From Cronobacter sakazakii (GTDB lineage: Bacteria; Pseudomonadota; Gammaproteobacteria; Enterobacterales; Enterobacteriaceae), in assembly GCF_000982825.1 (NCBI RefSeq), contig NZ_CP011047.1, positions 2,604,001 to 2,668,000 on the forward strand: a DNA stretch of 64,000 nt, in the 5' to 3' direction. The notes below the pieces were generated by a model, which was not told the DNA's origin, searched no databases, and saw only the letters and a list, made by a program, of their open reading frames with translations. Shown here one piece after another: positions 1 to 9,192 of the stretch. The stretch's first letter is position 1. Each line of letters begins with the position of its first letter. Position numbers and translations under genes: made by a program.

Positions 1-763
1 GGTTGATGCCGCGCTTGTCGCCAAGCGCCAGCTTCAGGGCTTCGCCGAGCGCCAGGCCGGTATCTTCCACGGTGTGGTGATCGTCGATATAGAGATCGCC
101 TTTGACGCCGATTTCCATGCGAAAGCCGCCGTGGGTGGCTATCTGGTCCAGCATATGGTCGAAGAAGCCGACGCCGGTGTTGATTTTGCTGCCGCCTTCG
201 CGGTCCAGCCATACTTTAACGTCAATCTGGGTTTCACGGGTGCTGCGCTCAACGTGTGCATAGCGATCGCGCTTCGTCAGGTGCTCGCCGATGGCCGCCC
301 AGTTCAGGTCGGCACGGTTGTAACGCAGGCCCGTAATGCCCATGTTTTCCGCAAGCTCCACGTCGGTCGCGCGATCGCCAATCACATAGCTGTTCGCCGC
401 GTCCATCACGCCCGGTTCGAGATAACGCTCGACCAGCTTTGTTTTAGGCTTGCGGCAGTCGCAGTTGTCCGTCGGGAAGTGCGGGCAGATCAGCACGTCC
501 TCAAAGAGCACACCCTGAGAGGTAAAAATTTGCATCATCAGGTTATGCGGGCCGTCGAAATCCGCCTGCGGCAGGCTGGCGGTGCCAAGACCGTCCTGAT
601 TGGTTATCATCACCAGCTTAAAGCCCGCTTTTTGCAGTTGCAGCAGTACCGGGACAGCGTCCGGCTCAAAGGCCAGCTTGTCAAAACGATCGACCTGGAA
701 ATCTTCCGGCGGCTCGGCAATCAGCGTGCCGTCGCGGTCAATAAAGAGATACTTCTGGCTCAT
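1..763 (-). CDS. hisB: Histidinol-phosphatase / imidazoleglycerol-phosphate dehydratase (3' end outside window)
   Basis: Bifunctional histidine biosynthesis enzyme. The N-terminal HAD domain starts MSQKYLFIDRDGT, with the DxD nucleophile pair at residues 9 and 11; it dephosphorylates histidinol phosphate. The C-terminal dehydratase domain shows the metal-binding DHHTVEDT motif near the window edge. The gene runs leftward and about 254 codons are present of roughly 355 usual for the family, so the missing part is only cut by the window. Its ATG at 761-763 overlaps the hisC stop by four bases (ATGA), which implies translational coupling within the his operon. Confidence 0.97.
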   Translation of the reverse strand, partial: MSQKYLFIDRDGTLIAEPPEDFQVDRFDKLAFEPDAVPVLLQLQKAGFKLVMITNQDGLGTASLPQADFDGPHNLMMQIFTSQGVLFEDVLICPHFPTDNCDCRKPKTKLVERYLEPGVMDAANSYVIGDRATDVELAENMGITGLRYNRADLNWAAIGEHLTKRDRYAHVERSTRETQIDVKVWLDREGGSKINTGVGFFDHMLDQIATHGGFRMEIGVKGDLYIDDHHTVEDTGLALGEALKLALGDKRGIN

Positions 764-1842
764 ACTCGCTCCGTGGCCGCAAGGCCGGGTTGGTCACGCA
801 GGGCATCAATCACGCGCTGGCACTCTTCGCGGGTGCCGACGGTAATGCGCAGGCAGCCGCTGAGTGTCGGTTGTCTGTTCTGGTCTCTTAAGATAATGCC
901 CTGATCCCACAGCGATTTAAATACCGCGCTGGAGGCGGTAATGCGCGCCAGCACATAGTTGGTTTCACTGTCGAAAACCGCCTCGACGCACGGCGTCTCG
1001 CGCAGGCCCGCTATCAGGGCATCGCGGTTAGCCAGCACCTGCGCCACGCGCTCGCGCATCGCGGTGATGCCTTCCGGGCTTAATGCCTGGGCGGCGATAT
1101 CCGCCACTGGCGTCGAGAGCGGGTAGGGTGCAATGACCTTCAGCAGCAGGTTAATGACCTCTTCATTCGCGAGCGTAAAGCCGCAGCGCAGCCCGGCGAG
1201 CGCAAAGGCTTTAGAGAGCGTGCGCAGCACGACGAGGTGCGGGTATTCGCCAAGCCAGCCCGCGAGCGTCGCCTGCGGGCAGAACTCAATATAGGCTTCA
1301 TCCGCCACCACGATGGCTTTGCCGCGCGCCATCTCCAGCAACGTGCGCAGATCCTGCGGGTTAATCAGCTGGCCGGTCGGGTTATTGGGGCTGCAGACGA
1401 AAATGACTTTAACGCCGTCAAGCTGTTCCGCAATCGCAGGCAGATCAAGCTGCCAGCCGTCCGTCGCCTGCACGGTGCGGCACTCCACGCCACTGGTTTC
1501 GGCGCTGACGCTGTACATGCCGTAGGTCGGCGGGCAGTAGAGCACGGCGTCACGCCCCGGCTCGCAGAAGGCGCGGATCAGCAGCTCAATGCCTTCATCC
1601 GCGCCGCGGCTGACCAGCACCTGCTCAGGTGTCACACCGGCGTATTGCGCGTAACGTTCGATGACGCGTTTCGGCTGGCACTCCGGGTAGCGGTTGAGCG
1701 TCTGCGCGGTCAGCTGAAACTCGACGGGCAGCGGATATTCATTCGCGTTCAGCCACACATCGCCATTGCCGCCAAGACGGCGCGCAGACTGGTAGGGCGT
1801 CAGAGTGCGCACGTTCTCGCGCGCGAGTTCTTCAATGCTCAT
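760..1842 (-). CDS. hisC: Histidinol-phosphate aminotransferase
   Basis: PLP-dependent class I/II aminotransferase of 360 residues that converts imidazole-acetol phosphate to histidinol phosphate using glutamate. The PLP lysine is K211 in TLSKAFALAGLR, and NNPTG (residues 153-157) and DEAY (181-184) are the usual cofactor-contact motifs. Length matches the enterobacterial enzyme. It sits third in the his operon and overlaps hisD by four bases upstream and hisB by four bases downstream, so the three are probably translated in a coupled way. Confidence 0.98.
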   Translation of the reverse strand: MSIEELARENVRTLTPYQSARRLGGNGDVWLNANEYPLPVEFQLTAQTLNRYPECQPKRVIERYAQYAGVTPEQVLVSRGADEGIELLIRAFCEPGRDAVLYCPPTYGMYSVSAETSGVECRTVQATDGWQLDLPAIAEQLDGVKVIFVCSPNNPTGQLINPQDLRTLLEMARGKAIVVADEAYIEFCPQATLAGWLGEYPHLVVLRTLSKAFALAGLRCGFTLANEEVINLLLKVIAPYPLSTPVADIAAQALSPEGITAMRERVAQVLANRDALIAGLRETPCVEAVFDSETNYVLARITASSAVFKSLWDQGIILRDQNRQPTLSGCLRITVGTREECQRVIDALRDQPGLAATERV

Positions 1843-3143
1843 GCTTGCTCCTTCAGGGCTGCCACGCGCAGCGTCACGGCGTTTTTGTGGGCGGTGAGCT
1901 GTTCTGCTGCCGCCAGGGTTTCGATGGTTTCAGCCAGCGCGGAAAAGCCCGCGGGCGTTAATTCCTGCACCGTCATACGCTTCTGGAAATCCGCCAGACC
2001 GAGGCTTGAGCTGGTGGCGGTGTAGCCGTATGTCGGCAGCACATGGTTGGTGCCGGAGGCGTAGTCGCCCGCTGATTCCGGTGACCAGTCGCCTAAAAAG
2101 ACGGAGCCTGCGCTGGTGATGTCATCGACCAGCTCGCGTGCGTTGCGGGTCTGGATGATTAAGTGCTCCGGGCCGTACTGGTTAGAGATAGCCACGCACT
2201 GCGCGAGATCGCGCGCCACGATGATGCGGCTTGCCGAGAGCGCCTGGCGGGCGGTTTCCGCGCGCGGCAGCGCCTCAAGCTGGCGGGCGGTGGCGTCGGC
2301 CACGGCCTGCGCCATCGCCGCGTCCGGCGTGAGCAGAATCACCTGCGAATCCGGGCCGTGCTCGGCCTGCGAGAGTAAATCGGAAGCGACGAAATCCGGC
2401 GTCGCGCCGCTGTCGGCAATCACCAGCACTTCGGAAGGCCCGGCAGGCATGTCGATCGCCGCGCCGTCGAGACGCTGGCTGACCTGGCGTTTGGCTTCGG
2501 TCACAAAGGCGTTACCCGGCCCGAAAATTTTATCCACTTTCGGCACGCTTTCCGTCCCGAAGGCGAGCGCGGCAATCGCCTGCGCGCCGCCTGCCTGAAA
2601 GACTTCCTGCACGCCGCAGAGCTTCGCGGCATAGAGAATTTCATCGGCGATGGGCGGCGGAGAGCAGAGCACCACGCGTTTGCAGCCCGCGATGCGCGCG
2701 GGCGTCGCGAGCATCAGCACCGTCGAGAAGAGCGGCGCGGAGCCGCCCGGAATATAAAGCCCGACCGACGCCACCGGGCGCGTCACCTGCTGGCAGCGTA
2801 CGCCGGGCAGGGTTTCGATATCCACAGGCGCGAGCTGTTGCGCGCGGTGGAATTTCTCGATATTCGCGACGGCAACGGCCATCGCCTGTTTGACATTATC
2901 GTCAAGACGCGCGGCGGCGGCGTCGATCGCTTCAGCGGTGACTTTTAGCGCCGCGACGTCGGTTTTATCAAACTTCGCGCTGTATTCACGCAGCGCCGCG
3001 TCGCCGCGGGCTTTGACGTTATCAAGGATCTCCGCCACGGTACGGGTAATACTTTCTGAAGCCGAGATAGCCGGGCGCATCAGCAGTTCACGCTGCTGCT
3101 GTGCGCTACAGGCGTTCCAGTCAACGATCGTCGTAAAGGTCAT
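1839..3143 (-). CDS. hisD: Histidinol dehydrogenase
   Basis: Zinc- and NAD-dependent enzyme that oxidises histidinol to histidine, the last two steps of the pathway. The protein is 434 residues from the chosen ATG (MTFTTIVDW), exactly the enterobacterial length; a GTG three codons upstream would give 437 but sits on top of the hisG stop. GPGNAFVTEAKRQV, PAGPSEVL and QAEHGPDSQ are the family signature blocks. The ribosome site lies inside the end of hisG (ATGGAG). Second gene of the operon. Confidence 0.97.
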   Translation of the reverse strand: MTFTTIVDWNACSAQQQRELLMRPAISASESITRTVAEILDNVKARGDAALREYSAKFDKTDVAALKVTAEAIDAAAARLDDNVKQAMAVAVANIEKFHRAQQLAPVDIETLPGVRCQQVTRPVASVGLYIPGGSAPLFSTVLMLATPARIAGCKRVVLCSPPPIADEILYAAKLCGVQEVFQAGGAQAIAALAFGTESVPKVDKIFGPGNAFVTEAKRQVSQRLDGAAIDMPAGPSEVLVIADSGATPDFVASDLLSQAEHGPDSQVILLTPDAAMAQAVADATARQLEALPRAETARQALSASRIIVARDLAQCVAISNQYGPEHLIIQTRNARELVDDITSAGSVFLGDWSPESAGDYASGTNHVLPTYGYTATSSSLGLADFQKRMTVQELTPAGFSALAETIETLAAAEQLTAHKNAVTLRVAALKEQA

Positions 3144-3148
3144 GGCGG

Positions 3149-4048
3149 TCACTCCATCATCTTCTCAATCGGCAGCACCAGAATGGAGCTGGCGCCCAGC
3201 GCTTTCAGTTTTTCCATGGTTTCCCAGAACAGGGTTTCGCTGCTCACCATGTGCATCGCCACGCGCTGCTGATCGCCTGCCAGCGGCAGAATAGTCGGGC
3301 GCTCGGCACCCGGCAGCAGGGCGATGACTTCATCGAGGCGCTCGGTCGGCGCGTGCAGCATGATGTATTTCGATTCGCGCGCCTGGATAACGCCCTGAAT
3401 ACGGGTCAGCAGTTTGTCGATAAGCTGCTGCTTCACGGCCGGCATCTCGCCGTCGCGCTGGATAAGACAGGCTTTCGAGCGGTAAATCACTTCCACTTCG
3501 CGCAGGCCGTTGGCCTCAAGGGTCGCGCCGGTGGAGACTAAATCGCAGATGGCGTCGGCAAGCCCGGCGCGCGGGGCGACTTCCACCGAGCCGTTCAGCA
3601 GGCAGGATTTAAACTGCACGCCTTTTTGATCGAGATAACGTTTAAGCAGGTGCGGGTAAGAGGTGGCGATACGCTTGTTATTCAGGCTTTCCGGGCCTTC
3701 CCAGACATCATCGACCGGCGTGGCGAGCGAGAGGCGGCAGCCGCCGAAATCGAGGCGACGCAGCGTGTAGTAGCGCGGGTCGTCGCCCTGGGCGCGGCGG
3801 GTCAGCAGCTCTTCCTCCAGCACGTTTTCGCCGATGATGCCGAGATCGACCACGCCATCCATCACCAGGCCCGGAATATCGTCATCGCGCACGCGCAGGA
3901 TGTCGATAGGCATATTCTCCGCCAGCGCAATCAGACGCTGGGTGTGCAGATTAATTTTTATGCCGCAGCGGGCCAGCAGTTCGCGCGAATCATCGCTTAA
4001 ACGGCCGGATTTCTGAATAGCTATGCGTAAACGGTTGTTGTCTGTCAT
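3149..4048 (-). CDS. hisG: ATP phosphoribosyltransferase, long form
   Basis: First and committed enzyme of histidine synthesis; joins ATP and PRPP and is feedback-inhibited by histidine. At 299 residues it is the long, hexameric form with a C-terminal regulatory domain (about residues 225-299). The PRPP-binding block around LADAICDLVSTGATLEANGL is present. It is the first structural gene after the HisL leader and attenuator, so expression depends on charged tRNA-His. Confidence 0.98.
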   Translation of the reverse strand: MTDNNRLRIAIQKSGRLSDDSRELLARCGIKINLHTQRLIALAENMPIDILRVRDDDIPGLVMDGVVDLGIIGENVLEEELLTRRAQGDDPRYYTLRRLDFGGCRLSLATPVDDVWEGPESLNNKRIATSYPHLLKRYLDQKGVQFKSCLLNGSVEVAPRAGLADAICDLVSTGATLEANGLREVEVIYRSKACLIQRDGEMPAVKQQLIDKLLTRIQGVIQARESKYIMLHAPTERLDEVIALLPGAERPTILPLAGDQQRVAMHMVSSETLFWETMEKLKALGASSILVLPIEKMME

Positions 4049-4102
4049 CTCGCCTTATCCTTGTTGATCTCGTTAAATTCGTCTGCCAACGCCCAATAAA
4101 AA

Positions 4103-4131
4103 AGCCCCCGGAAGATGATCTTCCGGGGGCT
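4103..4131 (-). terminator. his operon attenuator terminator
   Basis: A perfect GC-rich inverted repeat (arms of 13-14 bases, agcccccggaaga and its complement) is followed on the minus strand by a T run (complement of 4098-4103). It lies between HisL and hisG, the position of the classical his attenuator, and would end transcription when histidine is plentiful. Confidence 0.93.
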
Positions 4132-4193
4132 CTCTTAGCGTTCATGCACCACTGGAAGATCCGATCGTCTTCCAGCACACATCGCCTGAAAGA

Positions 4194-4244
4194 CTAATCA
4201 GGATGATGGTGATGGTGGTGGTTGTTAAACTGAACGCGTGTCAT
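4194..4244 (-). CDS. hisL: his operon leader peptide
   Basis: Sixteen-residue peptide MTRVQFNNHHHHHHPD read from the complement of 4242-4244. Six consecutive His codons make ribosome progress sensitive to charged tRNA-His and so control folding of the downstream attenuator. As I recall the E. coli peptide it has seven His after a Lys; here two Asn codons precede six His, so the sensing run is one codon shorter. Too short to be found by usual gene callers. Confidence 0.96.
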   Translation of the reverse strand: MTRVQFNNHHHHHHPD

Positions 4245-4283
4245 AAAATTCTCTTGTTGAATGCTTATTCAAAACCTGTCTTA

Positions 4284-4313
4284 ACCGTAAACCATACCGG
4301 GCAGAGAAGGCAA
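4284..4313 (-). promoter_or_regulatory. his operon promoter
   Basis: On the minus strand TTGCCT (4308-4313) and TACGGT (4284-4289) are 18 bases apart, aligned with the -35 and -10 regions of the E. coli his promoter as I remember it. The spacing to the HisL ATG (about 40 bases) fits. Assignment is by position and similarity. Confidence 0.7.
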
Positions 4314-4424
4314 GGGCTTTTTTTCATCATTAAAACCTTTCATATTCACTACATCAATTGTCAGCCTGCGGCGGCTGGCGTAGCCTGAAAAGAGGCAGAC
4401 GCAAAGACGGAGCAGGAGAACGCA

Positions 4425-5249
4425 ATGAAAAAGGTCGCGATTGTCGGATTAGGGTGGTTGGGTATGCCGCTGGCGCTCGCGCTTAACGCCCGTGGCTGGC
4501 AGGTCGCTGGCAGCAAAACCACGGCTGACGGCGTGGAAGCCGCACGTATGTGCGGTATCGAAAGCTATCAGCTGGAGCTGTTGCCGGAAATGGTGTGCGA
4601 CAGCGACGATCTGGAGGCGCTGTTTAACGCCGACGCGCTGGTGGTGACGCTGCCCGCGCGGCGTACCGGCGGCAACGGCGAATATTACTTACAGGCGGTG
4701 CAGCAGGTGGTAGACAGCGCGCTGGCGCACCAGATCCCACGGATCATTTTTACCAGCTCCACCTCGGTCTACGGCGAGGCGGAAGGCATCTGCAAAGAAA
4801 CGACGCCCGCAAATCCGGTGACCGAAAGCGGGCGCGTGTTAAGAGAGCTTGAGCAATGGCTGCATAATTTACCGGGTACGTCAGTGGATATTTTGCGCCT
4901 GGCGGGGCTTGTCGGCCCGGGGCGTCATCCGGGGCGTTTCTTTGCGGGTAAAACGGGCCCGAACGGCGGACATGGCGTCAATCTCGTGCATCTTGAGGAC
5001 GTGATCGGTGCCATTACCCTCCTGTTGCAGTCGCCCAAAGGCGGGCATATTTATAACCTGTGCGCCCCGCAACACCCGACGCGCGCGGAATTTTATCCGG
5101 TGATGGCGCGCCAGCTTGGTCTTGAGCCGCCGCGCTTTAGCGAAAGCCCGGCGGGCACCAAAGGCAAGCTGATTGACGGCAACCGGATCTGCCATGAACT
5201 GGGGTTCGAGTATCTCTACCCGGACCCGCTCGTTATGCCAATGGAGTAA
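4425..5249 (+). CDS. yeeZ: NAD(P)-binding epimerase-like protein YeeZ
   Basis: A 274-residue extended short-chain dehydrogenase/epimerase-like protein. The N-terminal MKKVAIVGLGWLGMPLA contains the GxGxxG dinucleotide-binding loop and the SSTSVYGE segment resembles the sugar-epimerase active-site region (S/T and Y). The substrate is not known for the family. It follows the his leader divergently, as in E. coli, with a good ribosome site (GCAGGAG) seven bases before the ATG. Its end overlaps the convergent glutamine-amidotransferase gene by 17 bases. Confidence 0.9.
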   Translation: MKKVAIVGLGWLGMPLALALNARGWQVAGSKTTADGVEAARMCGIESYQLELLPEMVCDSDDLEALFNADALVVTLPARRTGGNGEYYLQAVQQVVDSALAHQIPRIIFTSSTSVYGEAEGICKETTPANPVTESGRVLRELEQWLHNLPGTSVDILRLAGLVGPGRHPGRFFAGKTGPNGGHGVNLVHLEDVIGAITLLLQSPKGGHIYNLCAPQHPTRAEFYPVMARQLGLEPPRFSESPAGTKGKLIDGNRICHELGFEYLYPDPLVMPME

Positions 5250-6012
5250 GCGCCTGATGGTCAGCCTGCCAGACGCGGCAGGCGGCCACAAAGGCATCGA
5301 AGATCTGTTTTGAAAGCGGCTCGTCGTGCAGCGCGCCCCATTCCGGGTGCCACTGTACCCCGAAGGCGAACGGGTGCTCCGGAATACTGATAGCCTCAAT
5401 CAGCCCGTCGTCGGCGCGCGCCTCGATAAACACGCCGGGCCCCACTTCGCGTATTCCTTGCTGATGCAGCGTATTCACCCGCACGGTTTCACCGGGCGCG
5501 ACCCAGCTGTCGAGCCAGCCGCCGGGCGTAATCTCAAGCCCGTGCACCGGCGCGAATTTCGCCTCCGGACTGCCGTTCGGGTTCACTTCATGCTCGCGCA
5601 GCCCTTCGACATTATGCAGTTGTCGCCAGAGCTTGCCGCCGGTGGCGACCACCATCTCATGCACGCCGCGGCATGAACCAAGCAGCGGCAGGCCGGTATT
5701 CAGCGCATGGCGCACCAGCATCAGCGCCAGTTTGTCGCGCCCCGGATCGTTGCTGGTCTCCTGCGCCTCTTCGCCGTAGTGGTGCGGCTCAATGTTGCAC
5801 GGGCTGCCAGGGAGAAAAATCCCGCTCAACGATTTCAGCGCTGCCGCCAGATAGAGCGGATCGTCCGCCAGATGGTGGGGCAGGGGAATGGCCACAGCAC
5901 CAGAGTGATAAAGCGGTGCCAGATAAAGATTTTCCACCGTTAAGATTAACTGCTCGTCCTGATTACTCTGACACATCAATACGCCGATGAGCGGCGGTGT
6001 GTTTACGGTCAT
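5233..6012 (-). CDS. PuuD-like gamma-glutamyl-GABA hydrolase (class I amidotransferase)
   Basis: A 259-residue class I glutamine amidotransferase of the peptidase C26 type. The nucleophile elbow is GSCRGVHE with Cys114, and the His/Glu pair is in GVQWHPEW near the C-terminus. PuuD enzymes release GABA from gamma-glutamyl-GABA in putrescine degradation. The ATG at 6010-6012 (MTVNTPPLIGVLMC) is preferred to an upstream start that adds 20 non-conserved residues. It lies divergently next to a PuuE-like transaminase and close to the putrescine importer plaP, which supports the assignment; sequence is only moderately like E. coli PuuD. Confidence 0.85.
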   Translation of the reverse strand: MTVNTPPLIGVLMCQSNQDEQLILTVENLYLAPLYHSGAVAIPLPHHLADDPLYLAAALKSLSGIFLPGSPCNIEPHHYGEEAQETSNDPGRDKLALMLVRHALNTGLPLLGSCRGVHEMVVATGGKLWRQLHNVEGLREHEVNPNGSPEAKFAPVHGLEITPGGWLDSWVAPGETVRVNTLHQQGIREVGPGVFIEARADDGLIEAISIPEHPFAFGVQWHPEWGALHDEPLSKQIFDAFVAACRVWQADHQALTPLA

Positions 6013-6232
6013 GCTGGCTCGCCTGTTTCGCTGGGATACAGATCCTGTAGTTGAGCATTCGCAGCGGGTCAACTTTCCACGCGCCCGCTCTGGCAGAACC
6101 TCCGCCTTGAGCTATGTTTTGATAACGGGCGTTATTTAAGCGGTTTTCGCCACGCTTTTTCGCGATGTAATAACTGCCGTAACGCTTTTTCCAGACGTTA
6201 ACGCCCCCCGATATAGCGATGAAAATAATGTT

Positions 6233-6261
6233 GCCTCCGTCTTTTTGGGCGGAGGCTTTTT
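6233..6261 (+). terminator. Terminator-like hairpin in the puuE-like leader
   Basis: GCCTCCGTC and GGCGGAGGC pair over nine base pairs (one G-T) around a six-base loop and are followed by TTTTT. It ends about 17 bases before the transaminase start codon, so it either terminates a short leader transcript or works as an attenuator. Confidence 0.6.
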
Positions 6262-6278
6262 GCGCACAGGAGTCAATG

Positions 6279-7574
6279 ATGCAAAGCAATCAGCAGTGGC
6301 AGGCGCGACGCGAGGAAGCGGTGCCGCAGGGCGTGGGTAACGCGCTGCCGGTATTTGTGGCGCGGGCTAAGAACGCGGAGATCTGGGACGTGGAGGGGAA
6401 GCGCTATATCGATTTCGCCTCCGGCATTGCGGTGCTCAATACCGGGCACAACCACCCGGCGGTTATCGAGGCCGTTAAGGCGCAGCTCGATAATTTTACG
6501 CACCCTTGTTTTCAGGTAACGCCTTATGGCAATTACATTGAGCTTGCGGAACGCCTGAACAGGCTGGCTCCCATCAGCGAGCCGTGCCAGACGCTGTTTC
6601 TCTCAACCGGCGCTGAGGCGGTGGAGAACGCCATCAAGGTGGCGCGTATCGCCACCGGGCGCTCGGCGGTGATTGCGTTTCGCGGCGCGTTTCATGGCCG
6701 CACGCTGCTTGGCATGGCGCTCACCGGCAAAGTGCAGCCGTATAAAAAAGGCTATGGTCCATTCCCGGCGGGCATTTATCACGCGCCTTACCCGGCGGCA
6801 TATCTCGGCGTGAGCGACACCCAGGCGCTGGCGTCGCTGGCGGGGATTTTCGCCGCGGACGTGGCACCGGAAGAGGTGGCGGCGATTATTATCGAGCCGG
6901 TACAGGGCGAGGGCGGGTTTTACGCCGCCTCTGCCGAGTTTATGCAGCAGCTGCGCGCGTTGTGCGATAAACACGGCATTGTGCTGATTGTTGATGAGAT
7001 CCAGAGCGGCTTTTGCCGGACCGGCAAAACGTTTGCCATCGAACATTCAGGCGTCGAGCCGGATCTCATTACCATGGCGAAAAGCCTGGCGGGCGGATTC
7101 CCGCTCTCGGCGCTGGTGGGGAAAAAGGCGCTATTTGATAAAGCGCTGCCGGGCGGGCTTGGCGGCACTTACGCAGGCTCGCCGGTAAGTATCGCGGCGG
7201 CGCTGGCGGTGATCGATCTCATTGAGCAGGAGCAATTAAACGCGCGCGCCATCGCCCAGGGCGAACTGCTGATGAGCGGTCTGCGAGAGCTGGCGCAGGA
7301 GTATGATTGTATCGGCGATGTGCGCGGCGTCGGCGCGATGGTGGCGATGGAGCTGGTGCATGAGCGCGACAGCCATCGCCCGGACAAAGAATTGACCCAG
7401 CAACTGGTGCAGGAGGCAGGGCGTCACGGGCTGATTTTACTGACCTGCGGCGTGCGTGCGAACGTCATCCGTTTCCTTATCCCGCTCACCGCTGAGAAAG
7501 AAATTGTGACAGAAGGTCTCAACGTCTTGTCATCCTGCCTTAAAGTGGTGCAAAATACGCGCCCTGCAAAATAA
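6279..7574 (+). CDS. 4-aminobutyrate aminotransferase, PuuE-like
   Basis: Class III PLP-dependent aminotransferase, 431 residues from MQSNQQW. Converts GABA and 2-oxoglutarate to succinic semialdehyde and glutamate. Motifs: STGAEAVENAIK for cofactor phosphate, IVDEIQSGFCRTG with Asp239, and the Schiff-base lysine K268 in MAKSLAGGFP. Two adjacent ATGs (6276 and 6279) exist; the second has the better spacing from AGGAG (6268-6272). Pairs functionally with the divergent PuuD-like gene and plaP. It could also be called GabT; context favours the putrescine role. Confidence 0.88.
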   Translation: MQSNQQWQARREEAVPQGVGNALPVFVARAKNAEIWDVEGKRYIDFASGIAVLNTGHNHPAVIEAVKAQLDNFTHPCFQVTPYGNYIELAERLNRLAPISEPCQTLFLSTGAEAVENAIKVARIATGRSAVIAFRGAFHGRTLLGMALTGKVQPYKKGYGPFPAGIYHAPYPAAYLGVSDTQALASLAGIFAADVAPEEVAAIIIEPVQGEGGFYAASAEFMQQLRALCDKHGIVLIVDEIQSGFCRTGKTFAIEHSGVEPDLITMAKSLAGGFPLSALVGKKALFDKALPGGLGGTYAGSPVSIAAALAVIDLIEQEQLNARAIAQGELLMSGLRELAQEYDCIGDVRGVGAMVAMELVHERDSHRPDKELTQQLVQEAGRHGLILLTCGVRANVIRFLIPLTAEKEIVTEGLNVLSSCLKVVQNTRPAK

Positions 7575-7580
7575 GATATT

Positions 7581-7610
7581 AACCGACGTCAACGCGTCGG
7601 TTATTTTTTT
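7581..7610 (+). terminator. Rho-independent terminator after puuE-like gene
   Basis: AACCGACG and CGTCGGTT form an eight-base-pair stem with loop TCAACG, followed by a run of T residues, six bases after the transaminase stop. Confidence 0.85.
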
Positions 7611-7761
7611 GCATTCAGAGTCATCCTTATTAAATGAAGAGGCCGGGCTTCGTACCGGATAGATACTTACTTAAAAATCGACAGTCGTGTCGCTGAGGAA
7701 AAACAGAAGATGGGGCAATTTTTTGCTTTTGCGACGGCTTTCGCCGTAGGGGGAAATAACC

Positions 7762-9126
7762 ATGTCGCATAACGTCACTCAAGGTAACACCCCTCGCGTG
7801 GAGTTACGTAAAACACTTACGCTAATTCCGGTTGTGATGATGGGCCTCGCCTATATGCAACCTATGACGCTGTTCGATACGTTCGGTATTGTATCTGGCC
7901 TGACGGACGGTCACGTGCCGACCGCCTATGCCTTCGCGCTGGTCGCTATCCTCTTTACCGCGCTGAGCTACGGTAAACTGGTGAAACGCTTCCCGTCTGC
8001 GGGCTCGGCGTACACCTACGCGCAGAAAGCGATTAACCCGACCGTGGGCTTCATGGTGGGCTGGTCGTCGCTGCTCGATTACCTCTTCGCGCCGATGATC
8101 AACATTCTGCTCGCGAAAATTTACTTTGAAGCGCTGGTGCCGGAAATCCCGTCATGGATTTTCGTGGTGCTGCTGGTCGCGTTCATGACCGTTTTCAACA
8201 TGCGTACGCTTAAAGGCGTGGCGAACTTCAACACCATTATCGTGGTGCTGCAGGTGGTGCTGATCGCCGTGATTCTGGGCATGGTGATTTACGGTGTTGC
8301 GCACGGCGAAGGCGCGGGTACGCTGACCAGTTCACGTCCGTTCTGGTCTGAGAATGCGCACGTCATCCCGATGATCACCGGGGCGACCATTCTGTGCTTC
8401 TCGTTTACCGGCTTTGATGGCATCAGCAACCTGTCGGAAGAGACCAAAGACGCTGAACGTGTGATTCCGCGCGCTATCTTCCTGACCGCGCTGATCGGCG
8501 GCCTGATCTTTATCTTCGCGACTTACTTTATCCAGCTCTACTTCCCGGATATCTCGCGCTTTAAAGATCCGGATGCGTCCCAGCCGGAAATCATGCTCTA
8601 CGTGGCAGGTAAAGCCTTCCAGGTCGGCGCGCTGATTTTCTCTACCGTGACCGTACTGGCGTCCGGTATGGCGGCGCACGCAGGCGTTGCGCGTCTGATG
8701 TATGTGATGGGCCGTGACGGCGTGTTCCCGAACCGCTTCTTCGGTTACGTGCATCCGAAATGGCGTACCCCGGCGCTGAACGTGGTGCTGGTGGGCGCGA
8801 TTGCGCTGATGGCGATTAACTTCGACCTGGTAATGGCGACCGCGCTGATTAACTTTGGTGCGCTGGTGGCGTTTACCTTCGTGAACCTGTCTGTGATTTC
8901 ACAGTTCTGGATCCGCGAAGGCCGCAACAAGACGCTGAAAGACCACTTCACCTACCTGCTGCTGCCGGTGTGCGGCGCGCTGACCGTAGGTGCCCTGTGG
9001 CTGAACCTGGAAGAAAGCTCCATGGTGCTGGGCCTGATCTGGGCCGGTATCGGTGTGGTTTATCTGGCGTGCGTGACCCGCAGCTTCCGTAACCCGGTAC
9101 CGCAGTATCGTGAAGATATCGCGTAA
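7762..9126 (+). CDS. plaP: Low-affinity putrescine importer PlaP
   Basis: APC-family secondary transporter of 454 residues with about twelve hydrophobic segments; sequence follows E. coli PlaP (YeeF) closely, for example VELRKTLTLIPVVMMGLAY at the N-terminus. It imports putrescine with the proton motive force. The long gap before it (7611-7761) gives it its own promoter region. With the PuuD- and PuuE-like genes it forms an uptake and degradation group; puuA, puuB, puuC and puuR are not in this window. Confidence 0.93.
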   Translation: MSHNVTQGNTPRVELRKTLTLIPVVMMGLAYMQPMTLFDTFGIVSGLTDGHVPTAYAFALVAILFTALSYGKLVKRFPSAGSAYTYAQKAINPTVGFMVGWSSLLDYLFAPMINILLAKIYFEALVPEIPSWIFVVLLVAFMTVFNMRTLKGVANFNTIIVVLQVVLIAVILGMVIYGVAHGEGAGTLTSSRPFWSENAHVIPMITGATILCFSFTGFDGISNLSEETKDAERVIPRAIFLTALIGGLIFIFATYFIQLYFPDISRFKDPDASQPEIMLYVAGKAFQVGALIFSTVTVLASGMAAHAGVARLMYVMGRDGVFPNRFFGYVHPKWRTPALNVVLVGAIALMAINFDLVMATALINFGALVAFTFVNLSVISQFWIREGRNKTLKDHFTYLLLPVCGALTVGALWLNLEESSMVLGLIWAGIGVVYLACVTRSFRNPVPQYREDIA

Positions 9127-9150
9127 TTACCGCGATACACGCATAACGGA

Positions 9151-9177
9151 AAGGCTCCACGAAGGGAGCCTTTTTTA
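9151..9177 (+). terminator. Terminator after plaP
   Basis: AAGGCTCC and GGAGCCTT pair around ACGAAG and are followed by TTTTTT (9171-9176), 25 bases after the plaP stop. Confidence 0.88.
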
Positions 9178-9192
9178 TTGCCGTTAGTTTTT

